A DNA stretch of 64,000 nt, from positions 12,057,679 through 12,121,678 of the forward strand of contig OU862933.1 in NCBI GenBank assembly GCA_917880885.1, in the 5' to 3' direction. The translations under genes were made by a program, and so were the position numbers. This DNA is from Limnephilus marmoratus. Taxonomy: Eukaryota > Arthropoda > Insecta > Trichoptera > Limnephilidae. How positions within the stretch are numbered: position 1 is the stretch's first letter; every line of letters begins with the position of its first letter. Below the pieces are notes generated by a model. It worked only from the letters and a program-made list of their open reading frames with translations, was not told the DNA's origin and ran no database searches. Of the stretch, positions 44,279 to 54,734 are shown piece after piece.

Positions 44279-44715
44279 TATTTTTTTTTTTTAATTAATT
44301 TATTTATATTTTACACGCCCTGATGGGCTTTTACATTATAAAGAAAATAATTTAAAGAAAACATATTTTTGTGTGATTTAAAACGGCTGGCGGGCCGTAC
44401 TATAGTCACTTTTGAAATTCGTTCTACAGAAGAAATTGGAAAATAGATGTCCTAGAGTAAGTAGGTATTTGATTTTCCCTTTTCAAATATCCAGTATTGC
44501 ATTGCAAGCATTGTATAATTAGTGGCGAGTTAATTAGTTTATATGTATAATACATGCTTATTATAGTAGAGAAAAGCCGATAAATTCAAATATTCAATTC
44601 AGGCAGCGGGCAGCGGGCAGCTGGCAAGCGGGTGGTGTGGATTTTATAAAGATTGGGTAATGGCGTTGTGTTTCGTTAGCCACAGCAACGTGTGGCCGGG
44701 TCTGCTAATAATACA
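44106..44715 (-). mobile_element. NA2 element, interrupted by a LINE tail
   Basis: The two halves (44106-44236 and 44581-44715) join to match 48045-48340 in reverse: AACTACGCAACGGATTTTCA, then GCAGCGGGCAGCTGGC, then GTTAGCCACAGCAACGTGTG. No protein is encoded. Confidence 0.7.
44237..44536 (-). mobile_element. CR1-like LINE 3' tail inserted in NA2
   Basis: The minus strand ends TAATGTAAAAGCCCATCAGG, then AAATATAAATAAATT and a long A-run. It is flanked by a 44-bp direct repeat (44193-44236 and 44537-44580; 40 of 44 identical). Confidence 0.7.
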
Positions 44716-45585
44716 TAAAACAAAGTCGGCTTAGTTACAACATTTATAACTCGAGAACGGCTGGACCGATTTTTATCATCTTTTATTTTTTGGATTTGTC
44801 TACGCCCGAATAGCAGAATAGCTATTAAAATATCGGAAAAAATCACAAATTAACAATTATAAATAAAATTCTTTCCTTCATACATTTTGCGAGGATCGAG
44901 TTCTCATTGTGATAAGTATTTAATAGTGAGTGAATTTGCTTTTATTCTTAAACATAAATGCTGCCCCTCTTTCTTACATACTAAGTGTCAACAGTCGAAA
45001 ATGAGACATACGGTGAAAGCATGTCTGCACCCCTCCAAAGGAAAAATACAATAATTATAATAAATCTCCCTCACACGTATAAACAAAAAGTAAGTGTAAA
45101 AGTAAGAAAATCACAAAAATATAAATCCGTACACAACTCTATCTCTGATACCGACAAAAACAAAGCACGGATGGTTGCGCATCGATAGTTGCTTAATTTT
45201 TAACATAATAAAAAAACTGAGTTTATTCAGCTAATAAGGTAAAACAACAGTTATTGATTCTTAATTCTGAGGCGATACGAAGTTCTCCGGGTCATCTAGT
45301 TATGTATAAAACCAAAAATAAATAAAAGTAAAAATAAGTTTTAAAATACATTGGAAAATAGATGTATTATGGTAAAAAAATGTGGTTACGGTGAATGTTT
45401 CTGTCGAAGCTTAAAAATTTTGGTAATATAATTTTTTGTCATTTTTTTTAATATTTGATAATCTTTTACACGTTACAGTTTATTGTCTTTTTTGACACCA
45501 TACTAGGCTAATGTCCGTGTTATGGTAGTCATAGATGAAATCTATTTAAATAAAAATGAATCGCTGAAATGCATGTAAGCTCTCT
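44716..45585. other. No supported gene
   Basis: AT-rich intergenic DNA. A 67-codon plus-strand frame at 44985-45188 is Lys/Ser-rich with no recognised domain. Confidence 0.4.
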
Positions 45586-45589
45586 ATAA

Positions 45590-45900
45590 ATCATCATATT
45601 GCTCTCTATAAATCATCAAAATGGAGCAACGGAGAAAGGACATATCCAAAACCTTCAAGAAAACCAGATACCAGATGGTTTGTTTCGCACGTAAAGGTAA
45701 TTTTATAAATATTAAGTGGGTAAGTGGCTTAAAAATGCGACAATAATTATTGATTTCAAAAAATTGTAAAAGAAGTAGATTAGGAGAAATGAGAGTATTA
45801 AATATAAGTAAAGTACATTAAATACCCCTGAATAAATTCTCAGAAGAAGACAATTAAAGATTTTTCATTACATTATGATTATCAGTGAAAGTTTAATTTA
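45590..45900 (-). repeat. Inverted relative of the 35.3-35.85 kb block
   Basis: Read on the minus strand it matches 35315-35850: GAAAAATCTTTAATTGTCTT, TTTCTCCTAATCTACTTCTT, GTCGCATTTTTAAGCCACTT, CCTTTACGTGCGAA, with one 72-bp unit instead of five. The adjoining TTATTATTGTTTACATCAGC is in the same orientation at 35854 and 45981. Confidence 0.75.
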
Positions 45901-46057
45901 CTTTTTTCCCGATCCTGTTTTTGTTCGTATTCTACAAGCCTACCCTCGTAATTTTTCATTTGAATTAAATAATCATTATCATTATTATTGTTTACATCAG
46001 CTGTCAATAATAAAAGAGGAACATTAAAAAAATCTTGTTCGTATTTAGTTAACTTTT

Positions 46058-46063
46058 TTTATT
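46058..46063 (-). terminator. Poly(A) signal of gene B
   Basis: AATAAA on the minus strand about 130 bp past the stop, in a context conserved with gene A. Confidence 0.55.
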
Positions 46064-46191
46064 TCTGTGAGACAAAGTTCATTTCATAAAATCTCTAAAA
46101 AACATACGGGATTATACATATTATAAAAATTGATTCCTTGCTTATTGAATTAACAAATCTGTAAAACATAGTTTTACTGCAATCAAATCAA

Positions 46192-47407
46192 TTAAGCAAT
46201 TCCATTTCCATTCGGTTGTGCTGCACCAGCATTCAACTGGGCGTTACCAATATTCCCATTTTCATTGGACTGTCCCGAACCAGGGTTCAACTGGCCGTTA
46301 CCGGCATTATTTAATTGACCTGCACCACCGTTTAACTGTCCATTTCCAGCATTAAAATTTCCATTGAGTTGACCTGTACCGACGTTCAACTGGCCGTTAC
46401 CACCATTCAAATTTCCATTTTGTTGTCCTCCGCCACCGTTCAACTGGCCGTTACCACCATTCAAATTTCCATTTGGTTGTCCTCCACCGCCGTTCAACTT
46501 GCCGTTACCACCATTCAAATTTCCATTTTGTTGTCCTCCACCACCGTTCGACTGGCCGTTACCACCATTCAAATTTCCAATTTGTTGTCCTCCACCGCCG
46601 TTCAATTGGCTGTTACCAGCATTCAAATTTCCATTTTGCTGTCCTTCACCACCATTCAACTGGCCGTTACCACTATTTTGTTGTCCTCCACCGCCGTTCA
46701 ACTGGCCGTTACCACCATTCACATTTCCATTCTGTTGTCCTCCACCGCCGTTCAACTGGCCGTAACCACCATTCAAATTTCCATTTTGTTGTCCTCCACC
46801 GCCGTTCAACTGGCCGTCACCACCATTCAAATTTGCAATGTGTTGTTCTGCACCAGCATTCAACTGGCCATTACCAGCATCGACGTTTCCCAATACTCCA
46901 CCCACCAATCTCGTTGTACCCCGGACAACAAGTCTGGTGGCTCCCACCACGCCCCCGGCGACCTGTCCAGCGGCTCCCACGACGCTCCCGGCCACATTAC
47001 CAACAGCACCCACTACACCCCCGGCCACTTGCCCTGCAGCCCCCACCACGCCCCCGGCAACCTGTCCCACGATTCCTACAACGCCACCAGCAACGCGTCC
47101 AATGGCGTCACCGATGTTTCCAACCACATTTTCAACACCCTTGAAGATGTCTTCTTGCAAACCTCGACCCTCTTCAACTGGCACTGAAAAAAAACAACGA
47201 TGTTATATAATTGTGAACACCTTTCACCTATTCATCAATTTTTTTATGGATATACTCGTACATTGTACATAGCTTCATTAGTAATCTAAAACATATTCAT
47301 GTTAAATAAGTTAACTTACGATCGGTCTCCGGATTTGAAATGGTGGCTCCATCCACAGCTAGAAAAAGGATGAAGAAAAAAAACGGAGCAGCCTTGAACA
47401 GAAACAT
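46192..47407 (-). CDS. Gene B: secreted Asn/Gly/Gln-repeat protein, 359 aa
   Basis: Exon 1 is 47407-47320 and exon 2 is 47183-46192, with a phase-1 GT-AG intron of 136 bp. The signal peptide MFLFKAAPFFFFILFLAVDG differs from that of gene A at one of its 20 residues. After PVEEGRGLQEDIFKGVENVV comes one hydrophobic segment with a regular 11-residue period (VVGAAGQVAGG), ending RGTTRLVGGVLG. About nine units of the Asn/Gly/Gln repeat follow (NGNLNGGNGQLNGGGGQQ). The C-terminus NAQLNAGAAQPNGNGIA is nearly that of gene A. It is a tandem duplicate of gene A with a much shorter array. No enzymatic motif is visible. A secreted structural function is inferred from composition and signal peptide. Confidence 0.8.
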
Positions 47408-47482
47408 CTTCAAAAGATGTACTGAGGACTAAGCTTATTGAAACTTGCGCTATAAGTAATGTATTTTGTTTACGTTGGAGCA

Positions 47483-47489
47483 TTTTATA
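47483..47489 (-). promoter_or_regulatory. TATA box of gene B
   Basis: TATAAAATGCTCCAACGTAA on the minus strand, about 76 bp upstream of the ATG. Spacing and flanks are as at gene A. Confidence 0.65.
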
Positions 47490-48044
47490 ACAATTATTGA
47501 AAGATGATTGATTGTTTAATTGTTCGGATATTGAAGACATTAAGATTACTGACCCCATCGATTAGAACATGTTTTGGGAGTAATTATTTTGTCGCGTGCG
47601 TTTGTACTATAATAATAATAATAATTTGAACTAAGTATGTAATATTATATTTTCCAATACAATAAAAAAATTAAATCTAAATAAAATTTTAATAATTTTA
47701 CCCGATAACAATTTTAACAAAATTCTTTTATATAGGAAATTTGTTGGTCTCTTTCTCCAGAAGGCACTTTATACAGGCAGCCATGGTACTAATATTGGCA
47801 TTCTTGGATTAGCATAGTCTGCGATTTTCAATCTTGTTTGGGGAAATTCTCTGAAAAGATGCCCTCGTCTCCCCAGGAACATTTCCGTAGCGCTGCAATA
47901 TCTCAGCAGGCGGAAGAGTTTACTGTAGACCACTGTAGTTATTTTTTGTAGGTAACCTTCAGTCATTGCAATTGGGTTTCAATAAGTCTACTTTCAATTT
48001 GGCGTGTGGAAAGATTTTCAGAAAAGTATTATTTTAATACTAGC

Positions 48045-48340
48045 AGACCCGGCCACACGTTGCTGTGGCTGACGAAACACGTCACCATCTGTTAAATCAA
48101 ACGCCATCTATTAAATCAAATCCATACCGCCCGCATGCCAGCCCGCTTCCCTCTGCCCGCTGCCCGCTGCCCGCTTGCCAGCCCGCTCCCTGTATTTATA
48201 TATTTCAACCAATTTACACAAAACCTTAAAAAATTATATAAAAACCTTCCTCATGAACCACTATCTATTTGTGAAAACAGCATGAAAATCCGTTGGGTAG
48301 TTCAAAGGATCTAAGCGCACAGACAGCGGGAGCGACTTCA
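48045..48340 (+). mobile_element. NA2 non-autonomous element
   Basis: Starts ACTAGCAGACCCGGCCACAC, carries a CTGCCCGCTGCCCGC repeat block, and ends AAAATCCGTTGGGTAGTTCA, AGCGCACAGACAG. It is absent from copy A of the duplication. Confidence 0.7.
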
Positions 48341-48526
48341 TTTAACACAATGTAAAGATTTTTCCTGCTAATGAAAACGCCTTGACAGCACAAGCACTGC
48401 TCTAACAAATGTTGCCATTCTTTGTCTCTTCTTATGCTTTCAGATCATCTGTGTACTAAAATAAGTAACTATCGAAGCCACCATACCATGTGGTTCGCAC
48501 TTTTGACCATGCGGTTTGGGTTCGAT

Positions 48527-48563
48527 ATGGGATGGGATGGGATGGGATGGGATGGGATGGGAT
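48527..48563. repeat. (GGGAT)n microsatellite, about 7 units
   Basis: Perfect pentamer GGGAT repeated within the upstream region of gene B; the matching position of copy A has no such run. Confidence 0.95.
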
Positions 48564-49019
48564 CTGCTATCAAGTAGGGAACAAACAAATCCGATTTGCT
48601 CAGTTTAAGTAAGCATTAGTGAAGGTTTACTATTATTAGACATTGATATTCTGTCATCACTTAAATTACTGGGTAATCGGTAAATGATTGGTTCAATTAA
48701 ATTTCCTAATTATATTCAGACCTAGGCCACCAGAGTAGCTATGTATAAGATATGTCACTGTAAGATTGTATTCCATTAGGATATCTTAATGATATTCGTA
48801 TTATACAATATCCGTGATAATAAAATATATACCATTATGCGTTCGGTTTTGGTGCACTTACCCTGAATTTTTATGCACTAAAAGACTTGACCTTGAAGGT
48901 ATCAAAGTCCCTAACAAAATGGATGATCTTGTATTCAATCTTATCGAAATCCATTTGCTGCTAAGTTTATAATAACAAATTGTACGTTTTTTCTTCATTT
49001 CCTAGAGCTTTTATTTTAT

Positions 49020-49367
49020 TATTTACTAGCTGGTTCCCGGCATGCGTTGCTATGCCATTTAATAAAGAAATATTTTCTCTCTGCGTGTCCTTTCCCATTC
49101 GTCCCGTTCTCCTTCCACCTCCACTTCCTCTCCCGCGTATTCCCCACTCCACACCCCACTTTCCCGGTGGATTCAGTTTTCAAACAGCTCGCGTGCCACC
49201 TATTGCATTTTTTTTATACAAATTTTATAATGCCAGAGCTCTCCAGTAGTTTTATACAAACCTTGTCCTGATAATAACGAACACAACAAAAAAAGAATTA
49301 TACAATTTGGTATAGTCGTTTGGAAGTTATGCGCGTATATACATTTCGGCGATTCATTTTTATTTAT
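49020..49367 (+). mobile_element. NA1-type non-autonomous retroelement
   Basis: TTACTAGCTGGTTCCCGGCA, TGTCCTTTCCCATTCGTCCC, AACAGCTCGCGTGCCACCTA, AATGCCAGAGCTCTCCAGTA, GCGATTCATTTTTATTTATA, passing straight into the 7-mer array. Confidence 0.75.
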
Positions 49368-50275
49368 ATAGATAGAAGATAGAAGATAGAAGATAGAAGA
49401 TAGAAGATAGAAGATAGAAGATAGAAGATAGAAGATAGAAGATAGAAGATAGAAGATAGAAGATAGAAGATAGAAGATAGAAGATAGAAGATAGAAGATA
49501 GAAGATAGAAGATAGAAGATAGAAGATAGAAGATAGAAGATAGAAGATAGAAGATAGAAGATAGAAGATAGAAGATAGAAGATAGAAGATAGAAGATAGA
49601 AGATAGAAGATAGAAGATAGAAGATAGAAGATAGAAGATAGAAGATAGAAGATAGAAGATAGAAGATAGAAGATAGAAGATAGAAGATAGAAGATAGAAG
49701 ATAGAAGATAGAAGATAGAAGATAGAAGATAGAAGATAGAAGATAGAAGATAGAAGATAGAAGATAGAAGATAGAAGATAGAAGATAGAAGATAGAAGAT
49801 AGAAGATAGAAGATAGAAGATAGAAGATAGAAGATAGAAGATAGAAGATAGAAGATAGAAGATAGAAGATAGAAGATAGAAGATAGAAGATAGAAGATAG
49901 AAGATAGAAGATAGAAGATAGAAGATAGAAGATAGAAGATAGAAGATAGAAGATAGAAGATAGAAGATAGAAGATAGAAGATAGAAGATAGAAGATAGAA
50001 GATAGAAGATAGAAGATAGAAGATAGAAGATAGAAGATAGAAGATAGAAGATAGAAGATAGAAGATAGAAGATAGAAGATAGAAGATAGAAGATAGAAGA
50101 TAGAAGATAGAAGATAGAAGATAGAAGATAGAAGATAGAAGATAGAAGATAGAAGATAGAAGATAGAAGATAGAAGATAGAAGATAGAAGATAGAAGATA
50201 GAAGATAGAAGATAGAAGATAGAAGATAGAAGATAGAAGATAGAAGATAGAAGCTAGAAGATAGAAGATAGATAG
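49368..50275. repeat. 7-bp satellite (AGATAGA)n, about 130 units
   Basis: Near-perfect AGATAGA heptamers for about 0.9 kb. They begin at the TATATAGATAGAAG end of an NA1 element. The same tail has a short version at 55253-55330. The minus-strand open frame (Phe-Tyr-Leu-Leu-Ser-Ser-Ile) is purely periodic. Confidence 0.95.
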
Positions 50276-50294
50276 ATGATAAAATCGCACGACA

Positions 50295-50390
50295 ATCTCA
50301 ACTGTTTCTCAACTCTAGTCGCAGTCAGTGTGACTATTGCATCCCCACACAGGGTACATGGTCAGGCTAAAGGGGGACGGGAAGAGAAAG
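50295..50390. repeat. Dispersed repeat, copy 2
   Basis: CTCAACTGTTTCTC, CAGTGTGACTATTGCATCCC and CAGGCTAAAGGGGGACGGGA match 41940-42060. Confidence 0.55.
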
Positions 50391-50394
50391 GTGG

Positions 50395-50662
50395 AAAAAA
50401 CCTGAATCCCGCTTGTAAGGAGAACATGTGACGCGATAGTGTTTGGTAGAGGAGGTTGGGGACGCCCGAGGAAGACATGGTACGATCAAGTAAACCGAAT
50501 ACTCGTCAACAGTCAGAATTACAGAAGTGTAGGTATACATGAGGCGGTTTATGAATGTGAATGATGTGAGTATGTCCAAGACTGATTTGTTTGGCTGTTC
50601 GTCCTTTCTGTCTTCCCTTGCGGGGAAAAGGTGTGGTGGTTAGTTAGTTTGTTAGTGCTTAT
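50395..50662 (+). mobile_element. LINE 3' fragment, same family as 10848-11475
   Basis: Plus-strand GACGCCCGAGGAAGACATGG and CTTGCGGGGAAAAGGTGTGG, then GGTTAGTTAGTTTGTTAG, parallel the minus-strand copy near 10870-11060. Frames are broken. Confidence 0.65.
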
Positions 50663-50763
50663 ATATAATATACGTATAATTCTTTCAACAAATTTATATT
50701 ATTCCATTAATTAAATATTATTTTTTTATCGAAGGAAGCAAATACTTTGTGGTGTGACATTAA

Positions 50764-50990
50764 ATATTAAATGAAAAAACACACTTTGTAAAACACCATT
50801 TTTTATTGGAATTAATATTTAACAGCCTACCAGGTTTTACTTAGCTCAAGCTTCATCAGGGCTATTATATCAACTAAACTAAATTAGATACAGACACATA
50901 TATAAAAATATATCGGTTTACATGGTTGGCTGTTAAATATAATTACAATAAAAAGTGGTGTTTTACAAAGTGTGTTTTTTCATTTAATAT
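50764..50990. mobile_element. Inverted-repeat element with degenerate hammerhead-like core
   Basis: About 63-bp arms (50764-50827 and 50928-50990) are inverted copies (ACACACTTTGTAAAACACCA). On the minus strand between them, CCTGATGAAGCTTGAGCTAA resembles the first half of a Penelope hammerhead, but the GAAA half is altered to TAAAAC. Confidence 0.6.
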
Positions 50991-51370
50991 AAAAAATTAA
51001 TATTAATTTATTAATTAAATGAAATCCTCAGCACGCGTAATCCCTGTGAAGACATCACTATCTAAGCTTATAATAAAAAAAAATAGAGACAATAAAACAT
51101 TTAATAACATTATTATTATAAAACATTTTTTTTGTTTGTATTTGAAGAAAAAAAAATTGAAAAAAAAAGTCAACAAAAAAAGTCACCGGAGACCAAAATT
51201 TCATTAACATATTTTACTCCAAATAATGTCAGGAATCACAGGTTAAAGTAAGTCAAGTACGTCCCGTATATGCGTTCAGTATTACCATGGCGGATAACCA
51301 TTCACATTCGAAATGATGCATGAATTGATGTTATCCTTGTTTAATGATCAGATCTGATTAAAATAATGAA
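50991..51370. other. A-rich, no supported gene
   Basis: The only frame (51019-51207) is Lys-rich and arises from A-runs. Confidence 0.4.
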
Positions 51371-51374
51371 TAGT

Positions 51375-51660
51375 GCATTTGCGACACGTTCCAGAGTGGA
51401 AGATGCTCTCAGTATCGCCCTGGTATAAGACCACCAATCAGAATTGAAAAGTTTCTTGAAATTGCTTTCGTCGTAATTGGTGAGCAGATCTGAATAGTTA
51501 GGTGCTTTCCCACCTTCCTCTAACCCGTCTCCTTCCTCTCCCTACATCCATCAGCCTGACAACATACCCCAATTGAGGATGCCATGGTCTCACTAGCTCA
51601 AGACGGTTGGGAGCATTTGTGATTCTTGTGCGGTATTGACATAAATATTAAAAAGTAAAT
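51375..51660 (+). mobile_element. Dispersed SINE-like repeat SK, fullest copy
   Basis: GACACGTTCCAGAGTGGAAG, ATGCTCTCAGTATCGCCCTG, GATCTGAATAGTTAGG, GGATGCCATGGTCTCACTAG, then TTGTGCGGTATTG. Parts recur at 42690-42880, 54165-54240, 55540-55700 and 12025-12095. Confidence 0.6.
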
Positions 51661-52620
51661 ATTAAAACACCAATTTGCCTTTTGTATTTTAGGGTTCCAT
51701 GTCAACTCAGAATCAACTCAACTCGACACCTAATTAAATAGTCATTAAAAGCTATGAAAAAAATACTTTCGTAATAGCCCATTATCCTGACCTAAAGAAA
51801 CCTACGAGTATTTAACAATTTTTTTCATCCATTTTCATACATTCTGATTTAACCGGTCACCGTATTTTAGGCTTCACTTTAGAAGGAATTCCAACTGAAA
51901 AATTAGTAAATACCTACCAATTTTTATAAGAATTTGATAAAAATTGGGTCGTTCCTTTTTTGCCCGCAGATTTTGTTTAAGCAATCCAAAACTTATCAAT
52001 GGATAAAACATCTTATCAATTTGAATGTCTACAGGAATCAAGATTATTTGCAATCAGTTAGTGTTACGGTTTCAACAATATTGGTTCAGCTCACTTTTTA
52101 TAAAAGTGTTTGATAGCATTTTAAATATTTTGGTAAGTTTGGCGTTAATATTTACTAAATTATTATGACATTATTTTGATCTACAGAGGATAACTAGCAC
52201 TGTTACTTAATGTTTTGGGTTTCTGAGTTTTGTATATCCACTTATAATACTTTATATAGAATAGCCAACCTGTACAAAGATTCCGAATACAAACGATCAA
52301 AGCTGTAGAGACTAAGCGCAGAAATATCTGCTATAAATATACCAAAGTACAAAATTTCATAACACATGGTCCGGCCAAGTCTATCATAATTATTTACTGT
52401 TTTTAAATTTTCTACATTTCTTCTTTAACAACCTCTACTAGGTGTGGAATATTGTACTTTTTCTTAATGTTTTTGTAACGAGTAAAACACTTACATCCAA
52501 GCGCATAACTTTACTTTAATATAATATTTAATAGGTTTTGTATTTTACCTACGTACATATAAGGGGCGGAAGAATGAAATATGAGAAACTTTCGAAATTG
52601 CTTGAAAAACCCTTTGATTC
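51661..52620. other. No supported gene
   Basis: AT-rich. A TATAAAAG at 52099-52106 lies in the palindrome CACTTTTTATAAAAGTG but has no plausible exon after it. Confidence 0.4.
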
Positions 52621-52624
52621 ACCT

Positions 52625-52900
52625 TTATAAAAGACAACAATTTGCATTCGGGGCAACAGAAAACACCGCATTTAAAATTTCAATGAAGTAAAATAAAAAT
52701 TTGCTATCTTCGTATGGCAAGATGGCCTTTAGAAAATCAATTGTGTTTGTTTGCAGGTCACTAAATAATTGAAGATATTTTATATCAATTTTAATTTTAG
52801 CAAAGTCTTCACTTGACATGTCACTTTTATCATCACTTCTCTTGTTTATTTCTGTTTTGTCTTTGCTTTCATATACGTACCATCCTTCTTCTTATATTGT
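52625..52900 (-). CDS. Unrecognised open frame, possible terminal exon
   Basis: On the minus strand about 92 codons are open from a stop near 52901 to the stop at 52625. They include WYVYESKDKTEINKRSDDKS and MSSEDFAKIKIDIKYLQLFS and end NANCCLL. An ATG at 52819 would give 64 residues. The mixed charged and hydrophobic composition is unlike the surrounding A/T-driven frames. I do not recognise it and see no clear acceptor or poly(A) signal. It may be chance. Confidence 0.25.
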
Positions 52901-52974
52901 ACATTTTCCCGAATTTCGTGTTATTTTATTGTAAATTGAACAGGTCCCTTAATAAATTAATAAATTTTGGTCTT

Positions 52975-53147
52975 TTTCATTATTTGTTTTTGGGGTGTTA
53001 TGCCGTGTTGCGCTTCCTCATTCTTTAGCCAACGTTTCGGACAGCGTTGCAGTGTCCATCATCAGGACGGATCCGGTAGATATGTCTGACACATCTACCG
53101 GATCTGCCGGATCAATCGGATAACACCCCAAAAACAAATTACGAAAA
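52975..53147 (-). mobile_element. Penelope-like remnant with hammerhead-like motif
   Basis: About 31-bp arms (TTTGTTTTTGGGGTGTTATG and complement) flank the element. On the minus strand CTGATGA (53065-53059), stem GGACA...TGTCC, and GAAAC (53038-53034) form a hammerhead-ribozyme core. A second perfect hairpin, ATCCGGTAGAT/ATCTACCGGAT, lies at 53071-53103. Confidence 0.6.
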
Positions 53148-54060
53148 TACTTTTGGCCGTGAAAATCTAAAAACGTATCCAAATTTGGATCTTATTGTTA
53201 TGTTTATATTCCGGTTAGGTACTATATAAGATTTTTTTGTAAATTATTTCCAAATTTACCTCATTGTACTTACAAGAATACCTGTAAAACATCAGCGATA
53301 TTATTTTGGTGTTCTTGTGCATTCTTATTTTGTTCTTGTTACAATACTGATGTGTACCACTGTATACCTATAATATCATGTATCACTTGAATTTAAAAGC
53401 CATGTTATGGTTTTCAAATTCATGATTTTATCACCATTTTAGAAAGGCACTTGTTTGGCGGAATTCCGGAAATAATATAAAATTAAATAAAGTTTTTGGC
53501 AAGTTTTTTTCAATAATAATATTTTTTAAATTAAAAAATAAATTTACCAACATAACAAACGACAGAAATTATTGGTAATGGCATCGTCAGCCCACACGAT
53601 AATCAATTGAAATGAATGCAATCAATTGAATGCAAATAGTTGTCTTTTATAGTAGTAAAGTGAATCAGAAGGTTTTTTTCTAAAAAATATTCGTATGAAA
53701 CGTGTTTATATATTTTAAAATAATAAATAAGTACTTAATATCTGAAATATTTCGCAATGGTAGAAAGGTGTGAATTTTGATACCCAAGCATTCATCTTAC
53801 GCCATTTAAAAGGCGCATACCTACATGAAAACATTTTAACTGATCATTTTTCTGTTCCATCCAGTGCTTTTTAGTAAAGTCATTTAATTGTTTAAATTAG
53901 GTCATAATTGTATGTAGGAAATTAAATAAAATGTGTCGACGTAATATTATCTCTTTTTATCATATCCTAAAATAGATTTGTTTACTACTTTATCTCTACC
54001 TATTTATTATCCAAGTAGATTAATTATATATTATCAAATTGATTGATCGCTTTACTGATA
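53148..54060. other. AT-rich, no supported gene
   Basis: Nothing recognised on either strand. A signal-peptide exon for gene D was looked for here and not found. Confidence 0.4.
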
Positions 54061-54062
54061 AT

Positions 54063-54245
54063 CATTTTTTTTTATTCCGACGGCCTTCGTCGTTGAGGGG
54101 TGAGGCTCTCGACCAGCAATCCGAAGGTCGCGGGTTTAAATCCCTACATGCGCTAAAGTTAAAATAATATGTAGTATTTTTGAGACACGTTCCGAAGTGG
54201 AAGATACTCTCAGTATCGCCTTGGTATAAGTAACATTTAGACTTG
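54063..54245 (+). mobile_element. tRNA-headed SINE
   Basis: CGTCGTTGAGGGGTGAGG, then CAGCAATCCGAAGGTCGCGG and the B box GGGTTTAAATCCC, followed by SK-type sequence CACGTTCCGAAGTGGAAG. Translated on the minus strand it gives RDLNPRPSDCWSRASPLNDE, a familiar SINE shadow. Confidence 0.7.
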
Positions 54246-54734
54246 AGACGTTTCACTACGGAATGGCCCGGATAAAAACTGACTTTTTTCAGATATATCT
54301 AAAGTGGTTTTAATAATTAAATGAATAAATTTTTTACCGTCCGGATTTATTTTTTTAATTATTCTTTGTATATTTAAAATAATGTTAAGGTACGGGTCAG
54401 GTATTTAGATATTTTAATGAATCAAAAAGTGGAATATTATATAAGCTTATTATATATCACCGTAAAGGTTGTTTTTTAAGCTTTAATAGTTTGTTTTTTT
54501 TTTATGTTTTAGTTTTACATTATATTGATTTATAATCTCCCTTTAAAGAAATGACACTTCAACCACATTTTGACACAAAGTTCAGGTAAACTTTTAACTG
54601 GTCGCAGGGTTTGCCCCTGTAGATAACACCATTATAAAAAACAAACATTTTTTTAATGTGTTTATTAAAAAAAGTGTACGAATTTTTTGCGAAACAGCGT
54701 CAAAAACGGTTTCGCCGCTGTTCTTTTTTATTAG
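54246..54734. other. No supported feature
   Basis: AT-rich interval without recognisable gene or repeat. Confidence 0.4.

Larger units (their letters stand above)
46040..49000. repeat. Segmental duplication, copy containing gene B
   Basis: Collinear with 36180-41940 but shorter. It has a shorter repeat array, one hydrophobic segment instead of two, no intronic SINE, and none of the insertions seen at 40.3-41.6 kb. It has its own NA2 insertion (48045-48340) and GGATG microsatellite. Confidence 0.8.

Noticed and set aside
49364..50290. 308-codon minus-strand frame of Phe-Tyr-Leu-Leu-Ser-Ser-Ile repeats
   Set aside because: It is the 7-bp satellite read in frame every 21 bp; no gene context.
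52099..52134. TATA box and donor as the missing first exon of gene D
   Set aside because: TATAAAAG lies only about 27 bp before the GTAAGT, leaving no room for an exon, and no ATG follows.
52818..52880. Hydrophobic ATG-led frame (MSLLSSLLLFISVLSLLS) as a signal exon for gene D
   Set aside because: It is antisense to the unrecognised frame at 52625-52900, its possible donor does not give the required phase-1 codon convincingly, and it has no TATA context like the sister genes.
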